Origin: Pseudomonas sp. GM21
GTDB taxonomy: Bacteria; Pseudomonadota; Gammaproteobacteria; Pseudomonadales; Pseudomonadaceae
Direction: 5' to 3'
Assembly: GCF_000282215.1 (NCBI RefSeq)
Contig: NZ_AKJS01000017.1
Coordinates: 1 to 64,000, forward strand
Length of the DNA: 64,000 nucleotides
The translations under genes and the position numbers were made by a program. Positions 51,288 to 60,327 of the stretch are shown in pieces; positions within the stretch are counted from its first letter, which is position 1, and every line of letters starts with the position of its first letter. The notes under the pieces were generated by a model. That model made no database searches, was not told where the DNA came from, and worked only from the letters and a program-made list of their open reading frames with translations.

Positions 51288-52094
51288 TTATTCGAGAATC
51301 GTCACCGGCATCCCGACTTCAAGACGACCGTTACTGTCGTTGACCAGGTTCTGGCCGAACATTGCACCGTCGGCCTCGGAACGGTATGTCTGCAACGTGG
51401 CCAGCGGTTCGCGATCATCGCTGCGTAAACCGGTTTGCGGGTCGATGGTGGTCAGAATGCAGCGTGAACAGGGCTTGACCACCCGGAACTCGACATCACC
51501 GATGCGAATCCGCTTCCAGCCATCTTCGGCGTAGGCGTCGCTGCCCTCGATAACCAGATTCGGTCGAAAGCGCAGCATTTCCAGGGATCTCCCGACCTTT
51601 TGCGACAAGTCCTCCAGGGACGCCTGTCCAATCAGCAACAGCGGATAGCCATCGGCAAAGGCCACCTGATCGTCGTCCTTGCCGTAACCGGCCTCTGTGT
51701 TACGAGCGCGATCGAGGGGAATTTGCACCAGGCGAGTCGGTTTACCAATAAAGGCGCTGACCCAGGCACCCGCCTCGTCACCGGCATCCGGTACCCGCAA
51801 GGCGTCACGGAAGATGGTCACACCTCGTAGTTCAGCGTCATTGGCGGGCAAGGCGATATCGATCGGCGAGCGGCCCGGGGCACTGAGCGTCAAGCCGCCG
51901 TTGGCGTTCCACAACGCCGACAACTGGCTCATGGATGCCACCGCTCGCTGAGTCAGAAAGCGTCCACTGGCCTCGTCCACCAGCATCCAGCGTCGATCAC
52001 CGTCCAACCCCAGCTTGTCGAGCCCGATTTGCTGCAAGATCTCGCCCTTGCCGGATTTCAACGGATAACGGTAAAGCGCGCTCAGCCGCAGCAT
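51288..52094 (-). CDS. MOSC-domain protein (YcbX/mARC-like)
   Basis: A 268-residue protein with an N-terminal MOSC beta-barrel (LSALYRYPLKSGKGE) and a MOSC domain holding the likely molybdenum-ligand cysteine in VVKPCSRCILTTID. Relatives reduce N-hydroxylated compounds with molybdenum cofactor; moeA, moaB and mobA lie 6 kb away. GGGAG six bases before ATG 52094 favours this start over an upstream frame. Confidence 0.85.
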   Translation of the reverse strand: MLRLSALYRYPLKSGKGEILQQIGLDKLGLDGDRRWMLVDEASGRFLTQRAVASMSQLSALWNANGGLTLSAPGRSPIDIALPANDAELRGVTIFRDALRVPDAGDEAGAWVSAFIGKPTRLVQIPLDRARNTEAGYGKDDDQVAFADGYPLLLIGQASLEDLSQKVGRSLEMLRFRPNLVIEGSDAYAEDGWKRIRIGDVEFRVVKPCSRCILTTIDPQTGLRSDDREPLATLQTYRSEADGAMFGQNLVNDSNGRLEVGMPVTILE

Positions 52095-52185
52095 GGCCAA
52101 CTCCCTGGTGGACAAAAAGGCCACCCTATACGAGCTTGATCACCGAATCAAAGGCTGACATGACTGTCAGCCTTCCGCACGGTCA

Positions 52186-53121
52186 TCAGGCCAGCACTTC
52201 ATCGAGCATCAGCCGCTGACGCACCACGTCGACCAGTTTGTCCGGCTGGAATTTTGAGAGGAAGTTATCGCAGCCGACTTTTTTCACCATCGAGTCGTTG
52301 AAACTGCCCGACAGCGAGGTGTGCAGGACCACGTAAAGGCCACGCAGACGCGGGTCATTACGGATTTCGGTGGTCAGTCGATAGCCGTCCATTTCCGGCA
52401 TTTCCGCGTCAGTGAACACCATCAGCAGTTTGTCAGTCATGGACACCCCCGTATCCGCCCAAGCCTTGAGCATGTTCAGGGCCTTGAGGCCGTCGCTGGC
52501 GATATGCATCTTCACGCCCAGTTGACCCAGGGTGTCGCGCAATTGCGACAAAGCTACGTTGGAGTCGTCGACCAGCAGCACTTCCCGGCCACGGGCGAGC
52601 TCCAGTATTGGGTCTTCGAGTTTTTCGCGGGAGACCTTGGCGCTGTACGGCACGATTTCGGACAGGACTTTCTCGACGTCGATGATTTCCACCAACTGGT
52701 CATCAACCTTGCTGATCGCCGTGAGGTAATGCTGGCGACCGGCGCTGGTCGGCGGCGGCAGAATGGCTTCCCAGTTCATGTTGACGATGCGGTCCACGCC
52801 CCCGACCAAAAACGCCTGCACCGAACGGTTGTACTCGGTGACGATGATCGTGCTGGTTGGGCTCGGTACCAGCGGGCGCATGCCGATGGCCTGGGACAGG
52901 TCAATCACAGGCAGCGTCTGGCCACGCAGGTTGACCACACCGCAAACGAACGGATGGCGGTGAGGCATCAGCGTCAGCTTGGGCAGTTGCAGCACTTCCT
53001 GCACTTTAAACACGTTGATCGCGAACAATTGTCGGCCGGCCAGGCGAAACATGAGAATTTCCAGGCGATTCTCACCCACCAGTTGCGTGCGTTGGTCTAC
53101 CGTATCGAGAATGCCGGCCAT
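52186..53121 (-). CDS. cheV: CheV-type chemotaxis adaptor
   Basis: A 311-residue fusion of an N-terminal CheW domain (ILMFRLAGRQLFAINVFKV, CGVVNLRGQTLPVIDLS) and a C-terminal receiver (VLLVDDSN, VFTDAEMPEMDGYRL, Lys in FLSKFQ). CheV links chemoreceptors to CheA and can be phosphorylated. Start ATG 53121 has GGAG six bases upstream and matches MAGILDTVDQRTQL typical of CheV; the ATG at 53154 has no ribosome site. Confidence 0.9.
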   Translation of the reverse strand: MAGILDTVDQRTQLVGENRLEILMFRLAGRQLFAINVFKVQEVLQLPKLTLMPHRHPFVCGVVNLRGQTLPVIDLSQAIGMRPLVPSPTSTIIVTEYNRSVQAFLVGGVDRIVNMNWEAILPPPTSAGRQHYLTAISKVDDQLVEIIDVEKVLSEIVPYSAKVSREKLEDPILELARGREVLLVDDSNVALSQLRDTLGQLGVKMHIASDGLKALNMLKAWADTGVSMTDKLLMVFTDAEMPEMDGYRLTTEIRNDPRLRGLYVVLHTSLSGSFNDSMVKKVGCDNFLSKFQPDKLVDVVRQRLMLDEVLA

Positions 53122-53560
53122 TGATGACTCCAGGGCTTGTTCGGATGAGTTCATTAAGGGGAGTTATCGGCTGTTTTTGCCAAATCTTGACCCTGAGACA
53201 AAATGCCACGACCGAGCATTGATGTCACATTAACATCATGCTTTACTGCATCCGTGATTCATCTGCCCTTATCCACCTGCGACGCGACCACGGTTCGTAC
53301 GTTAGGTTCCCCTGCGTAAGGGATTCCCCTAGTAACAATCAGGCCTAACCTGATGTTCGCAATATCCAATAGCCATTAATGTGACGCCATTCTCATTGCA
53401 TGAACGGAGTCAGGCTTTTGTGTGCGATCGCAGGTAAGTGGCCTTCCCCCCTCTCAAGTTCCCCAGCCTGGGCTCTGGCCAGTTGCTGCGTGGAGACGCC
53501 GGGCATCCGCGCCGACATACGCAAAACCCCCTCATTTGACATGACGTTGTGGAGGTAAGC
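53122..53560. other. 439-base intergenic region with tandem TTCCCCT motif
   Basis: Two TTCCCCT copies, 53307-53313 and 53324-53330, lie 17 bases apart in a GC-rich stretch between cheV and the downstream gene. I see no open gene or recognised RNA. It may hold divergent promoters and a regulator site. Confidence 0.35.
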
Positions 53561-54031
53561 ATGCCGAACAAATCCAAGCAGTGGGCTCAGCGTTTACCGG
53601 AGTTTCTTGTCGAGGCTGAAACACTCCTGGCTAAATCGGAGGAGTGCCTGAGCCACCTGCGATTGATCAGTAATGACAAGGACGCAATCGATTGCATGCT
53701 CAGCAGCTTGCTCAAACTGGCAAGCCGGGCCGATGCCTTGGCGTTGGAAGCCGTGTCTGAATTTTCGTTGCATATTCATGGTCTGCTGAACCACACCCAC
53801 AGCCGGATTGACCTGCACGATCAAGCACTGGGGGCGTTGAAAGACTGTTTTTCATTGATGGCCTGGCAGCTCGAACTCATCGATCAAACCACCGGTCAAC
53901 TCAGCCTGGATGACTCTGAGCAGTCTTCCTTGATTGAAGCGTTTGCGTTCCAGATCGGACAGGGTCCATTTCAGCTACCAGTTAATTCCAAACCGTTTAA
54001 GCTGGTTTCCTATGCGGAACAGCAGGCTTGA
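53561..54031 (+). CDS. Conserved helical protein, possibly Hpt-like
   Basis: A 156-residue soluble protein predicted almost wholly helical (EFLVEAETLLAKSEECLSHL, AIDCMLSSLLKLASRADALA). A His-rich helix (EFSLHIHGLLNHTHSRID) recalls a histidine phosphotransfer bundle, but the usual HxLKG motif is absent. The start ATG 53561 follows a strong GGAGG. Position between cheV and a two-component pair hints at signalling; the function is unknown. Confidence 0.55.
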   Translation: MPNKSKQWAQRLPEFLVEAETLLAKSEECLSHLRLISNDKDAIDCMLSSLLKLASRADALALEAVSEFSLHIHGLLNHTHSRIDLHDQALGALKDCFSLMAWQLELIDQTTGQLSLDDSEQSSLIEAFAFQIGQGPFQLPVNSKPFKLVSYAEQQA

Positions 54032-54354
54032 AATAGTCAGGCTATTTTGCAAAATCGCTATTTATCGTCCTTTGCGTTAAACCTTTTCCCCTGTGGAATT
54101 GGTGTTTAACCGCTCTTTTTCCTCAGGTATGGCTATTTAGGCCACACGCGACCAACGGTATCTTAAGTGCTATTATGCCGACCGTTAGTTGACGCCAATA
54201 ATTGGCCAAGTGACATCGCAGAGCGCAGGCGGACAAAGGCTATAGTCCCACCACCGGGCACGCTGCTCAAAACGAGTCACTTGATTTTCAGACACAGACC
54301 CGTCAGCCCTATGGCCGGTCTGCCCGCAGCGAACATTCATTGGCTCCATCCGCT
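54032..54354. other. Intergenic region before the NarL-type pair
   Basis: 323 bases, rather AT-rich at the left, without a convincing gene. It probably carries the promoter of the histidine kinase gene; I see no clear operator. Confidence 0.4.
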
Positions 54355-55248
54355 ATGTACGCCAGCCTCAAATCAGTCATCCCACGGCCACCTTCCCAGA
54401 AAAACGCGCGGCGGTTCACGCTGTTACTGTGCACGTGTTCGGCACTTGGCAGCCTGATGATTTTCGGCCTGTCCGCACCCCTTCCATTGAGCTTGCTGGC
54501 GCTCAATCTGGCGGCACTGACCGGCGTCTGGGTGCAACATTACCTCTCGAGCAAATCAATACGATTTGAGCCACAGGAATTGGCGGAGCGTCTGCTGCAA
54601 GTACAGGAAAATGAACGCCATCGGTTGAGTAGAGAATTGCACGACGATATCGGCCAGTTACTGACGGCTGCAAAGCTTCAAAGTGAATGGCTCAGACGTC
54701 GGATGCCTGAAGAAATGCAAGGCCAGTGCTCAGTGCTCTGCGACACACTGGAAGAAACCCTGACGAAAGTTCGTGACGTTTCGACCATCCTTAATCCCAG
54801 GCAGTTGGCGAGTCTCGGACTGGAAGCCAGTCTTCGTGCGCATCTGCTCAAGACCCTGGCCAATACCTCAATGCACTGGAGCCTGGAATGCCATCAGCGC
54901 CTGACTGGCATACCGGAGGAAATGGCGGTGGCAGCGTTTCGAATTACCCAGGAAGCAGTGACCAACATTCTGCGTCACGCCCAAGCAACAAATCTGCTGG
55001 TCCGACTGCAACGTATGCCCTTGGGCTTGGCGCTATTGATCAGCGACGATGGTTCGGGTTTCGCTCCAGCGGCTGATCCCGGTCGAGAGGGCCAGCGTGG
55101 GATGGCCGGAATGCGGGAACGGATCGATCAGTTGGGCGGAACATTGACCGTAACCAGCAAGCCGGGTAAAGGCACTCAAATTGAAGCTCTCTTCCCCTGG
55201 GCGCCCCGTGCGCTCGAACGGGCCAGTACGAATAAGGTTTTACATTGA
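54355..55248 (+). CDS. NarX-type sensor histidine kinase
   Basis: A 297-residue HisKA_3 kinase: two close hydrophobic segments (about 21-60) with almost no periplasmic loop, phospho-acceptor His96 in SRELHDDIGQLL, and an ATPase domain (ITQEAVTNILRHAQA, ISDDGSGF, GQRGMAGMRERI). A membrane-embedded or cytosolic signal is likely. ATG 54355 is taken in preference to a TTG five codons upstream. Its stop overlaps the start of the response regulator, so they form a pair. Confidence 0.85.
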   Translation: MYASLKSVIPRPPSQKNARRFTLLLCTCSALGSLMIFGLSAPLPLSLLALNLAALTGVWVQHYLSSKSIRFEPQELAERLLQVQENERHRLSRELHDDIGQLLTAAKLQSEWLRRRMPEEMQGQCSVLCDTLEETLTKVRDVSTILNPRQLASLGLEASLRAHLLKTLANTSMHWSLECHQRLTGIPEEMAVAAFRITQEAVTNILRHAQATNLLVRLQRMPLGLALLISDDGSGFAPAADPGREGQRGMAGMRERIDQLGGTLTVTSKPGKGTQIEALFPWAPRALERASTNKVLH

Positions 55249-55904
55249 CTTGTAACTTACTTCTGGTGGATGACCACTCGCTCATCAGGGCTGGCGTGCG
55301 CGCCCTGGTCCTGGATATTCCCGGCTATGCAGTCATTGGCGAGGCCGACGACGGCACGCAGTTACTCGAATTGGTCGAGATACTGTCCCCTGACATTATT
55401 TTGCTGGATATTTCCATGAGGGAAACCGGCGGTCTTGAAGCCTTGCAGCGACTCAAGCGGGTGCGTCCGCAAAGCAAGGTGTTGATCCTGTCGATGCATA
55501 CCGACCCCGAACTGATCATGCAAGCGCTTGAGTCCGGCGCTCATGGCTATTTGCTCAAAGACACCACAGCCACCGAGCTGGAACATGCGCTGGATGCCTT
55601 GCGCAATAACGAGCGCTACTTGAGCCCCGCCATCGCCCACACCGTCATCAATCAGGCGTTGATCCGCAACCAGAAACAGCAACCGGAAATGCCCGCTTCA
55701 CATAACCTGACGGCACGGCAACTGGAAATCCTGCGACTGATTGTTCGCGGCAAATCCACCCGGGAAATCGCCAATGGCCTGGACCTTAGCATCAAGACCG
55801 TCGAAACCCACCGCTCGCAGATCATGAAACGCCTACAGATCTACGACGTGGCCGGTCTGGTCCTGTTTGCCGTACGCGAGCAAATTATCAGTCTGGACGA
55901 TTAA
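55245..55904 (+). CDS. NarL/LuxR-type response regulator with TTG start
   Basis: A 219-residue regulator: receiver (LLLVDDHS, Asp55 in IILLDIS, Lys in YLLKDTT) and a LuxR helix-turn-helix (NLTARQLEILRLIVRG, STREIANGLDLSIKTVETH). The only possible start upstream of the receiver is the TTG at 55245, overlapping the kinase stop (TTGA) with AAGG eight bases before it. The 3' end overlaps the convergent lipid kinase gene by 17 bases. Targets are unknown. Confidence 0.85.
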   Translation: MTCNLLLVDDHSLIRAGVRALVLDIPGYAVIGEADDGTQLLELVEILSPDIILLDISMRETGGLEALQRLKRVRPQSKVLILSMHTDPELIMQALESGAHGYLLKDTTATELEHALDALRNNERYLSPAIAHTVINQALIRNQKQQPEMPASHNLTARQLEILRLIVRGKSTREIANGLDLSIKTVETHRSQIMKRLQIYDVAGLVLFAVREQIISLDD

Positions 55905-56805
55905 CTGCCAACGATGCACTCAACAGCGGTGAATTCTCCGGCAAATGCACGCGCAATGCCGCGGCTCGCGCAGAAAAGCGCAGGTTATCGCCCTCCAGCG
56001 GCTCGCCATCCAGGTTGATGTGCAGACCTTCCGAGACTTTGATCTCGACCCAGGGCAAACGAGCACGCACAAACATGTTGTCGATGCCAAAACCATCGGC
56101 AAGCAGGTTTTTCAAGGTTCCGACCACTTCCTGAGGTGCCGGTAAAATACTGATGTCCAGCAGACCATCGTCAACCAGGGCCTCCGGGCATAGCTCATGC
56201 CCACCTCCCGCCTGCCGACCATTTCCGATACCCAGTGCCAATAGCTCGCCGCGCCAATAAAAGTCCGGCCCCTGCAACTCGCCATAAGCCGCATGCAATT
56301 CGCTGAAGCGTGACAGACCGGTAAACAGATACGCTGCACCGCCGATAATTTTTTTCAAGTCTTCCGACGTATTGGCCGTGACCTGACTGCCGAAACCGCC
56401 GGTGGCCATATTCAGAAAAACCTGCCCTCCAACGTCCCCCAGATCGATAGCGTGCGGCACAGTGTCCAGAAGCTCCAAGGCCTGCGCCGGTGCCAGGGGT
56501 ACCCCCGCGGCTCGGGCAAAATCGTTGGCAGTGCCCAATGGCATCAGGACCAGGCTCGCCTGATTCGGGTGCGCGGCCAAGGCCTCCGCAATATCGCGCA
56601 AAGTGCCATCACCGCCGCCGGCTATCAGTTGCGTATAGCCTGCGCTCAACGCCTCTGCCACGCACCGCTGCGCGTCCCCTGCCTCCCAGGTCAGTCGGAC
56701 TGCCAGCTCCCAGCCCTCCTGACGCTTACCTTCGACGGCCGCGCGCACCTCCTCATTGAGTGCCTGCTTGCCATGCAGAATCAACAGCGCCTTGCGCTCA
56801 CTCAT
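55888..56805 (-). CDS. yegS: YegS-like lipid kinase
   Basis: A 305-residue diacylglycerol-kinase-fold protein with nucleotide motif LIAGGGDGTLRDIAEAL, MPLGTANDFARAAG and the C-terminal GDNLRFSARAAALRVHLP. YegS phosphorylates lipids such as phosphatidylglycerol in vitro. AGGAG eight bases before ATG 56805 sets the start; an upstream in-frame ATG lacks one. Confidence 0.88.
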   Translation of the reverse strand: MSERKALLILHGKQALNEEVRAAVEGKRQEGWELAVRLTWEAGDAQRCVAEALSAGYTQLIAGGGDGTLRDIAEALAAHPNQASLVLMPLGTANDFARAAGVPLAPAQALELLDTVPHAIDLGDVGGQVFLNMATGGFGSQVTANTSEDLKKIIGGAAYLFTGLSRFSELHAAYGELQGPDFYWRGELLALGIGNGRQAGGGHELCPEALVDDGLLDISILPAPQEVVGTLKNLLADGFGIDNMFVRARLPWVEIKVSEGLHINLDGEPLEGDNLRFSARAAALRVHLPENSPLLSASLAVNRPD

Positions 56806-57127
56806 TGTCGTAGCTCCTGATTGGAATGCATTCAAGAGATGTTGACCTCACAGCCCCCTATAAAGGTCGCAAGACTTCGAGTTTTTTCGATGCTTGCAGG
56901 ATTGCGGTCCTACAGGGCGGGATTTTTTCTTACGATATGTGAGGAATCGGCTCAATTGACCAACCGGGGCGATTGGTACACCTTGATGTCAGCGGTTATC
57001 TGTCATCAACAGCAAATACACAGGGATGTGCAACCTATGAGTACCCCCCTTTCAAGGGTTACAAAAAACGCAAGCAAGACAAATGTCGGCTACCCAAACG
57101 ACACTGATGCAAGGAGCGATTTCCTCC
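56806..57127. other. Intergenic region, no gene seen
   Basis: 322 bases between yegS and the poly-Asn protein gene. There is a CCCCCCTTTCAAGGG stretch near 57045-57059 that may pair weakly. No convincing gene or RNA is seen. Confidence 0.35.
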
Positions 57128-57457
57128 ATGCAAACTCATGACATGAAGTTGCCGCTCAACCCGGTGGCGTCGCTCACAGAAACTCGCGCCAATCATCAGG
57201 CTGAATTCAACAACAACAACAACAACAACAACAACAACGCAAAACCCGCTACAGGAGTTGATATGGAACCTCGCGTCATTGAACTGGAGACCCATTTGAA
57301 ATACATCCGAAGAGACATGGACGAAGTGCGCAATGACGTCAAATCCATCAAGCACAGACTGGCCTACTCGGCGGGCGGAACCGCGGTAGTCCTCGGGCTT
57401 TTGGGCTGGGTTGCCAATAGCCGCTTCGACCAGGTCGTGACACTTCTGGTTCGTTAA
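57128..57457 (+). CDS. Small membrane protein with poly-Asn linker and XhlA-like C-terminus
   Basis: A 109-residue protein in two parts. The N-terminal half is polar and low-complexity, with ten consecutive Asn. The C-terminal 64 residues form a coiled coil (IELETHLKYIRRDMDEVRND) and one membrane segment (GGTAVVLGLLGWVANS), like phage haemolysin XhlA-type proteins. Two starts are possible: ATG 57128 with GGAG 11 bases upstream, or ATG 57263 with an ideal AGGAG at five bases, which would give only the 64-residue membrane part. Function unknown; a phage remnant or a regulator of membrane proteins are both possible. Confidence 0.55.
   Translation: MQTHDMKLPLNPVASLTETRANHQAEFNNNNNNNNNNAKPATGVDMEPRVIELETHLKYIRRDMDEVRNDVKSIKHRLAYSAGGTAVVLGLLGWVANSRFDQVVTLLVR
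57209..57238 (+). repeat. (AAC)10 trinucleotide microsatellite
   Basis: Ten uninterrupted AAC units encode the poly-asparagine tract. Gains or losses of units would change protein length without breaking the frame. Confidence 0.95.
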
Positions 57458-57521
57458 GCGCCAGGCAAGCACGCAAGACCCGGCAGATTGACCGGGCTTG
57501 CGGCAACTAGGCCTTACGAGG

Positions 57522-58748
57522 TCAGCCCAAGACTTCGCTCAGAGGAATGAAAACCACATATTCACCCTCCATCAACGTGCGATCTTCCAACACCTCAACC
57601 AGGCCATCGGCCCAGGCAGCACTGCGAAGTACGCCAGAGCTCTGATTCTTGTAAATAATCGCCCGGCCATTCTCCAGGCGTCCTCGCAAGTACTCTCTTC
57701 GATTACCAGGCCTTGGCCAGACGAACCCGGCCGGCACTTGAAACTTCAGCGGTTCGACCTCTTTTACACCTTGACGGCGCAGAAGATAGGGTCTCGCCAA
57801 CAAAGCAAAAGTGACCAGTGTCGACGCTGGGTTGCCGGGCAAACCAATCACAGGTACGCCGCGAAAATGCCCGAATGTCAGCGGCTTGCCAGGTTTGATG
57901 GCGAGCTTCCACAGCGCCAACTCGCCCTCTTCGCGCAAGGCCATGCCCAGAAAATCGGCTTCTCCTACAGACACTCCACCCGTGGAGAGGATCAGATCAA
58001 CATCCTTCAATTCGCCGAGGCGGGCACGAGTGGTCACCAAATCATCAGGCAGAATACCGGCATCGATGACTTCACAGCCCAGGCGTTGTAACCAACTGCA
58101 CAGCAGCGCGCGATTGCTGTTGTAGATCTGTCCTGGGCCCAGGGCTTGGCCCGGCTCGACCAATTCGTCTCCGGTTGAGAGAACCGCAACACGAACCTTG
58201 CGAACCACATCCAGCTCAGCGCAGCCCAACGATGCCGCCAAGCCCTGCTCGATAGGCCCAAGCCGTGTGCCTGCCGGCAAGACAAGCTCGCCAACCGTGG
58301 TTTCCTGACCTTGTGGCCGGATGTTTTGACCCGGTTTCATGGATTCGAGGAAACGCACTCGCTCGTCCGCCTGAACCTCGGCATTTTCCTGCATTTCGAC
58401 ACAGTCAGCGTCCGCGGGCACAGGCGCACCGGTAAAAATTCGGACACAGGTACCGGGCTTCAACGGTTCGGGCGCCTGACCGGCAAATATCTTCTGGCTG
58501 ACCAACAACGGTTCTCCCGTCCAGTCAGCGACACGCAAGGCGTAGCCGTCCATGGCACTGTTCGGCCAAGGTGGCAGATCAAGGGTCGAAACCAGGTCAT
58601 CGGCGAGCACGCGCCCCTGAACCTGCGCCACCGGCAAGCGTTCACGCTCGCGGATGGGCGAGGCTTCTGCCATTTCCAGCAGACGCGCCAGCGCCACCTC
58701 GACAGGCATCAGGCTTGCGGTTTTGCCAGGCTTACCCGCGGGATTCAC
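57522..58748 (-). CDS. moeA: MoeA: molybdopterin molybdenumtransferase
   Basis: A 408-residue MoeA with the usual four domains: start motif LMPVEVALARLLEMA, DLPPWPNSAMDGYALR, the MPT-binding domain LSTGDELVEPG and STGGVSVGEADFLG, and VIGLPGNPASTLVTF. It inserts molybdate into adenylylated molybdopterin. Its 5' end overlaps moaB by 17 bases, so the two are in one operon reading leftwards. Confidence 0.93.
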   Translation of the reverse strand: MNPAGKPGKTASLMPVEVALARLLEMAEASPIRERERLPVAQVQGRVLADDLVSTLDLPPWPNSAMDGYALRVADWTGEPLLVSQKIFAGQAPEPLKPGTCVRIFTGAPVPADADCVEMQENAEVQADERVRFLESMKPGQNIRPQGQETTVGELVLPAGTRLGPIEQGLAASLGCAELDVVRKVRVAVLSTGDELVEPGQALGPGQIYNSNRALLCSWLQRLGCEVIDAGILPDDLVTTRARLGELKDVDLILSTGGVSVGEADFLGMALREEGELALWKLAIKPGKPLTFGHFRGVPVIGLPGNPASTLVTFALLARPYLLRRQGVKEVEPLKFQVPAGFVWPRPGNRREYLRGRLENGRAIIYKNQSSGVLRSAAWADGLVEVLEDRTLMEGEYVVFIPLSEVLG

Positions 58749-59271
58749 AGGGTGCCGCCTGTTTCAGGTGAGTCACGAAATTGCAGGGGCGATGCCGCGC
58801 ATCAAGCTGTTCGCCGAGAATGCCATCCCAGCCGGTCCGCACGGCGTTGGTCGAACCCGGTAAGCAGCAAACCAGCGTACCGTTGGCCAAACCGGCCAGC
58901 GCCCGGGACTGCACGGTCGAGGTGCCAATGTCGGCAACTGAAATCTGCCGGAACAGCTCGCCAAAACCATCAACTTGTTTGTCCAGCAGACAACTCACCG
59001 CTTCTGGCGTGCTGTCGCGTCCCGTGAACCCGGTACCACCGGTGATCAGCACCACCTGCACCACCTCATCGGCAATCCAGTTGGCGACTTGCGCGCGAAT
59101 TTTGTAGAGATCATCTTTAAGCAAAACCCGAGCTGCCAGGTTGTGACCGGCGGCGCTCAAGCGGTCGACAAAAACCTGGCCTGACGTATCGGTTTCCAGG
59201 GTTCGGGTATCGCTGACCGTCAGCACCGCGATATTTAGCGGCGCGAAAGGTACATCAGCCTTGGCTTTCAT
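58732..59271 (-). CDS. moaB: MoaB: molybdopterin adenylyltransferase-type protein
   Basis: A 179-residue MoaB/Mog-fold protein with AVLTVSDTRTLETDTSG, ITGGTGFTGRDSTPEAV and CLPGSTNAVRTGWD. It should adenylylate molybdopterin ahead of MoeA. It is divergent from mobA, with 78 bases between the start codons. Confidence 0.92.
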   Translation of the reverse strand: MKAKADVPFAPLNIAVLTVSDTRTLETDTSGQVFVDRLSAAGHNLAARVLLKDDLYKIRAQVANWIADEVVQVVLITGGTGFTGRDSTPEAVSCLLDKQVDGFGELFRQISVADIGTSTVQSRALAGLANGTLVCCLPGSTNAVRTGWDGILGEQLDARHRPCNFVTHLKQAAPCESRG

Positions 59272-59349
59272 AGGCTCGTCCAGTTGTAGGAAAAACAGCT
59301 CGGTGTTATATCACAGCGCCTCACTTTTTCAGCCCCATGGAGACCTGCC

Positions 59350-59952
59350 ATGCCCATTAACTCAGCATTGCCACCCTGCTCCATTTTGCTCCTGGCGGGT
59401 GGACGTGGCCAACGCATGGGGGGTCAGGACAAGGGTTTGCTGGAATGGCACGGAGAGCCGCTGATCGCGCACCTGCATCGCAAGACACGCGACCTGAGCG
59501 ATGATCTCATCATCTCGTGCAACAGGAACCTGGACAAATACGCGCCTTACGCCGATCAAATGGTTCATGACGAGGAAGACGATTTCCCTGGACCATTGGC
59601 CGGTATTCGCGCTGGTCTCAAGGCGGCCCGACATCCTCATCTGCTAGTGCTGCCCTGCGACGTACCCCGCATCGATGCTGCGCTGCTCCGCAGCATGCGC
59701 GAAACCGCCAACAAGCACCCAGACAAACCGCTGATGCTGCGCCACGGCGAACATTGGGAACCGTTGCTTTGCATTATCCCTGTCGCGCTCTGCGCAGCAT
59801 TCGACAAGGCATGGAATGAAGGTGAACGCAGCCCGGGACGCGTCATGCGCAAACTGCAAGCCACCGCACTACAATGTACAGACAACGACCCGCGACTGGC
59901 CAACCTCAATACCCCGGAGTTATTAAGCGCGCCTGGCACCGTGTCAGAATGA
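59350..59952 (+). CDS. mobA: MobA: molybdenum cofactor guanylyltransferase
   Basis: A 200-residue nucleotidyltransferase with the signature [20 protein letters not shown] near the N-terminus and [11 protein letters not shown] for the metal-binding Asp. It attaches GMP to Mo-MPT to give the bis-MGD cofactor of DMSO-reductase family enzymes. GGAGA precedes ATG 59350. It completes a moaB/moeA/mobA cluster. Confidence 0.93.
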   Translation: MPINSALPPCSILLLAGGRGQRMGGQDKGLLEWHGEPLIAHLHRKTRDLSDDLIISCNRNLDKYAPYADQMVHDEEDDFPGPLAGIRAGLKAARHPHLLVLPCDVPRIDAALLRSMRETANKHPDKPLMLRHGEHWEPLLCIIPVALCAAFDKAWNEGERSPGRVMRKLQATALQCTDNDPRLANLNTPELLSAPGTVSE

Positions 59953-60030
59953 CATTAGCCAAGGAACTTGCGAGCGGTGTACACGTCTCAAGCCCAGCAA
60001 CTAAAGAATTCTTTTTTCGGAGACACACTC

Positions 60031-60252
60031 ATGACTCAACGGACCCTCGCCACATTCACGCTCGCAGTGGGCCTAGCGACCTTGGCGGGCTGTGCATCAC
60101 CGACAGTAATCACCTTGAATGACGGTCGTGAAATCCAGGCCATCGACTCGCCAACGTATGATGAACAGTCGGGTTTCTACGAATTCGAACAGCTGGATGG
60201 CAAGGAAACCCGTATCAACAAGGATCAAGTTCGCACCGTTAAAGAGTTGTAG
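60031..60252 (+). CDS. YgdI/YgdR-family small lipoprotein
   Basis: A 73-residue lipoprotein: lipobox LAGC with Cys near residue 20, then the YgdI/YgdR SH3-like fold (TVITLNDGREIQAIDSPTYDEQSGFYEF). GGAG eight bases before ATG 60031. Family members are abundant envelope proteins of unknown role. A terminator follows at 60277. Confidence 0.85.
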   Translation: MTQRTLATFTLAVGLATLAGCASPTVITLNDGREIQAIDSPTYDEQSGFYEFEQLDGKETRINKDQVRTVKEL

Positions 60253-60276
60253 TTTTCACTGCACCTGCCTGATACG

Positions 60277-60312
60277 AAAAAGCCCGCTTGATGCGCTTGA
60301 TGCGGGCTTTTT
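60277..60312. terminator. Rho-independent terminator
   Basis: AAAAAGCCCGC pairs with GCGGGCTTTTT across a 14-base loop. It serves the lipoprotein gene and the convergent pseudouridine synthase gene. Confidence 0.85.
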
Positions 60313-60327
60313 AGTGGCCGGAATTTT

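Noticed and set aside
57209..57238. Short tandem repeats as a CRISPR array
   Set aside because: The units are 3 bases with no spacers. No CRISPR array or cas gene was seen in the window.
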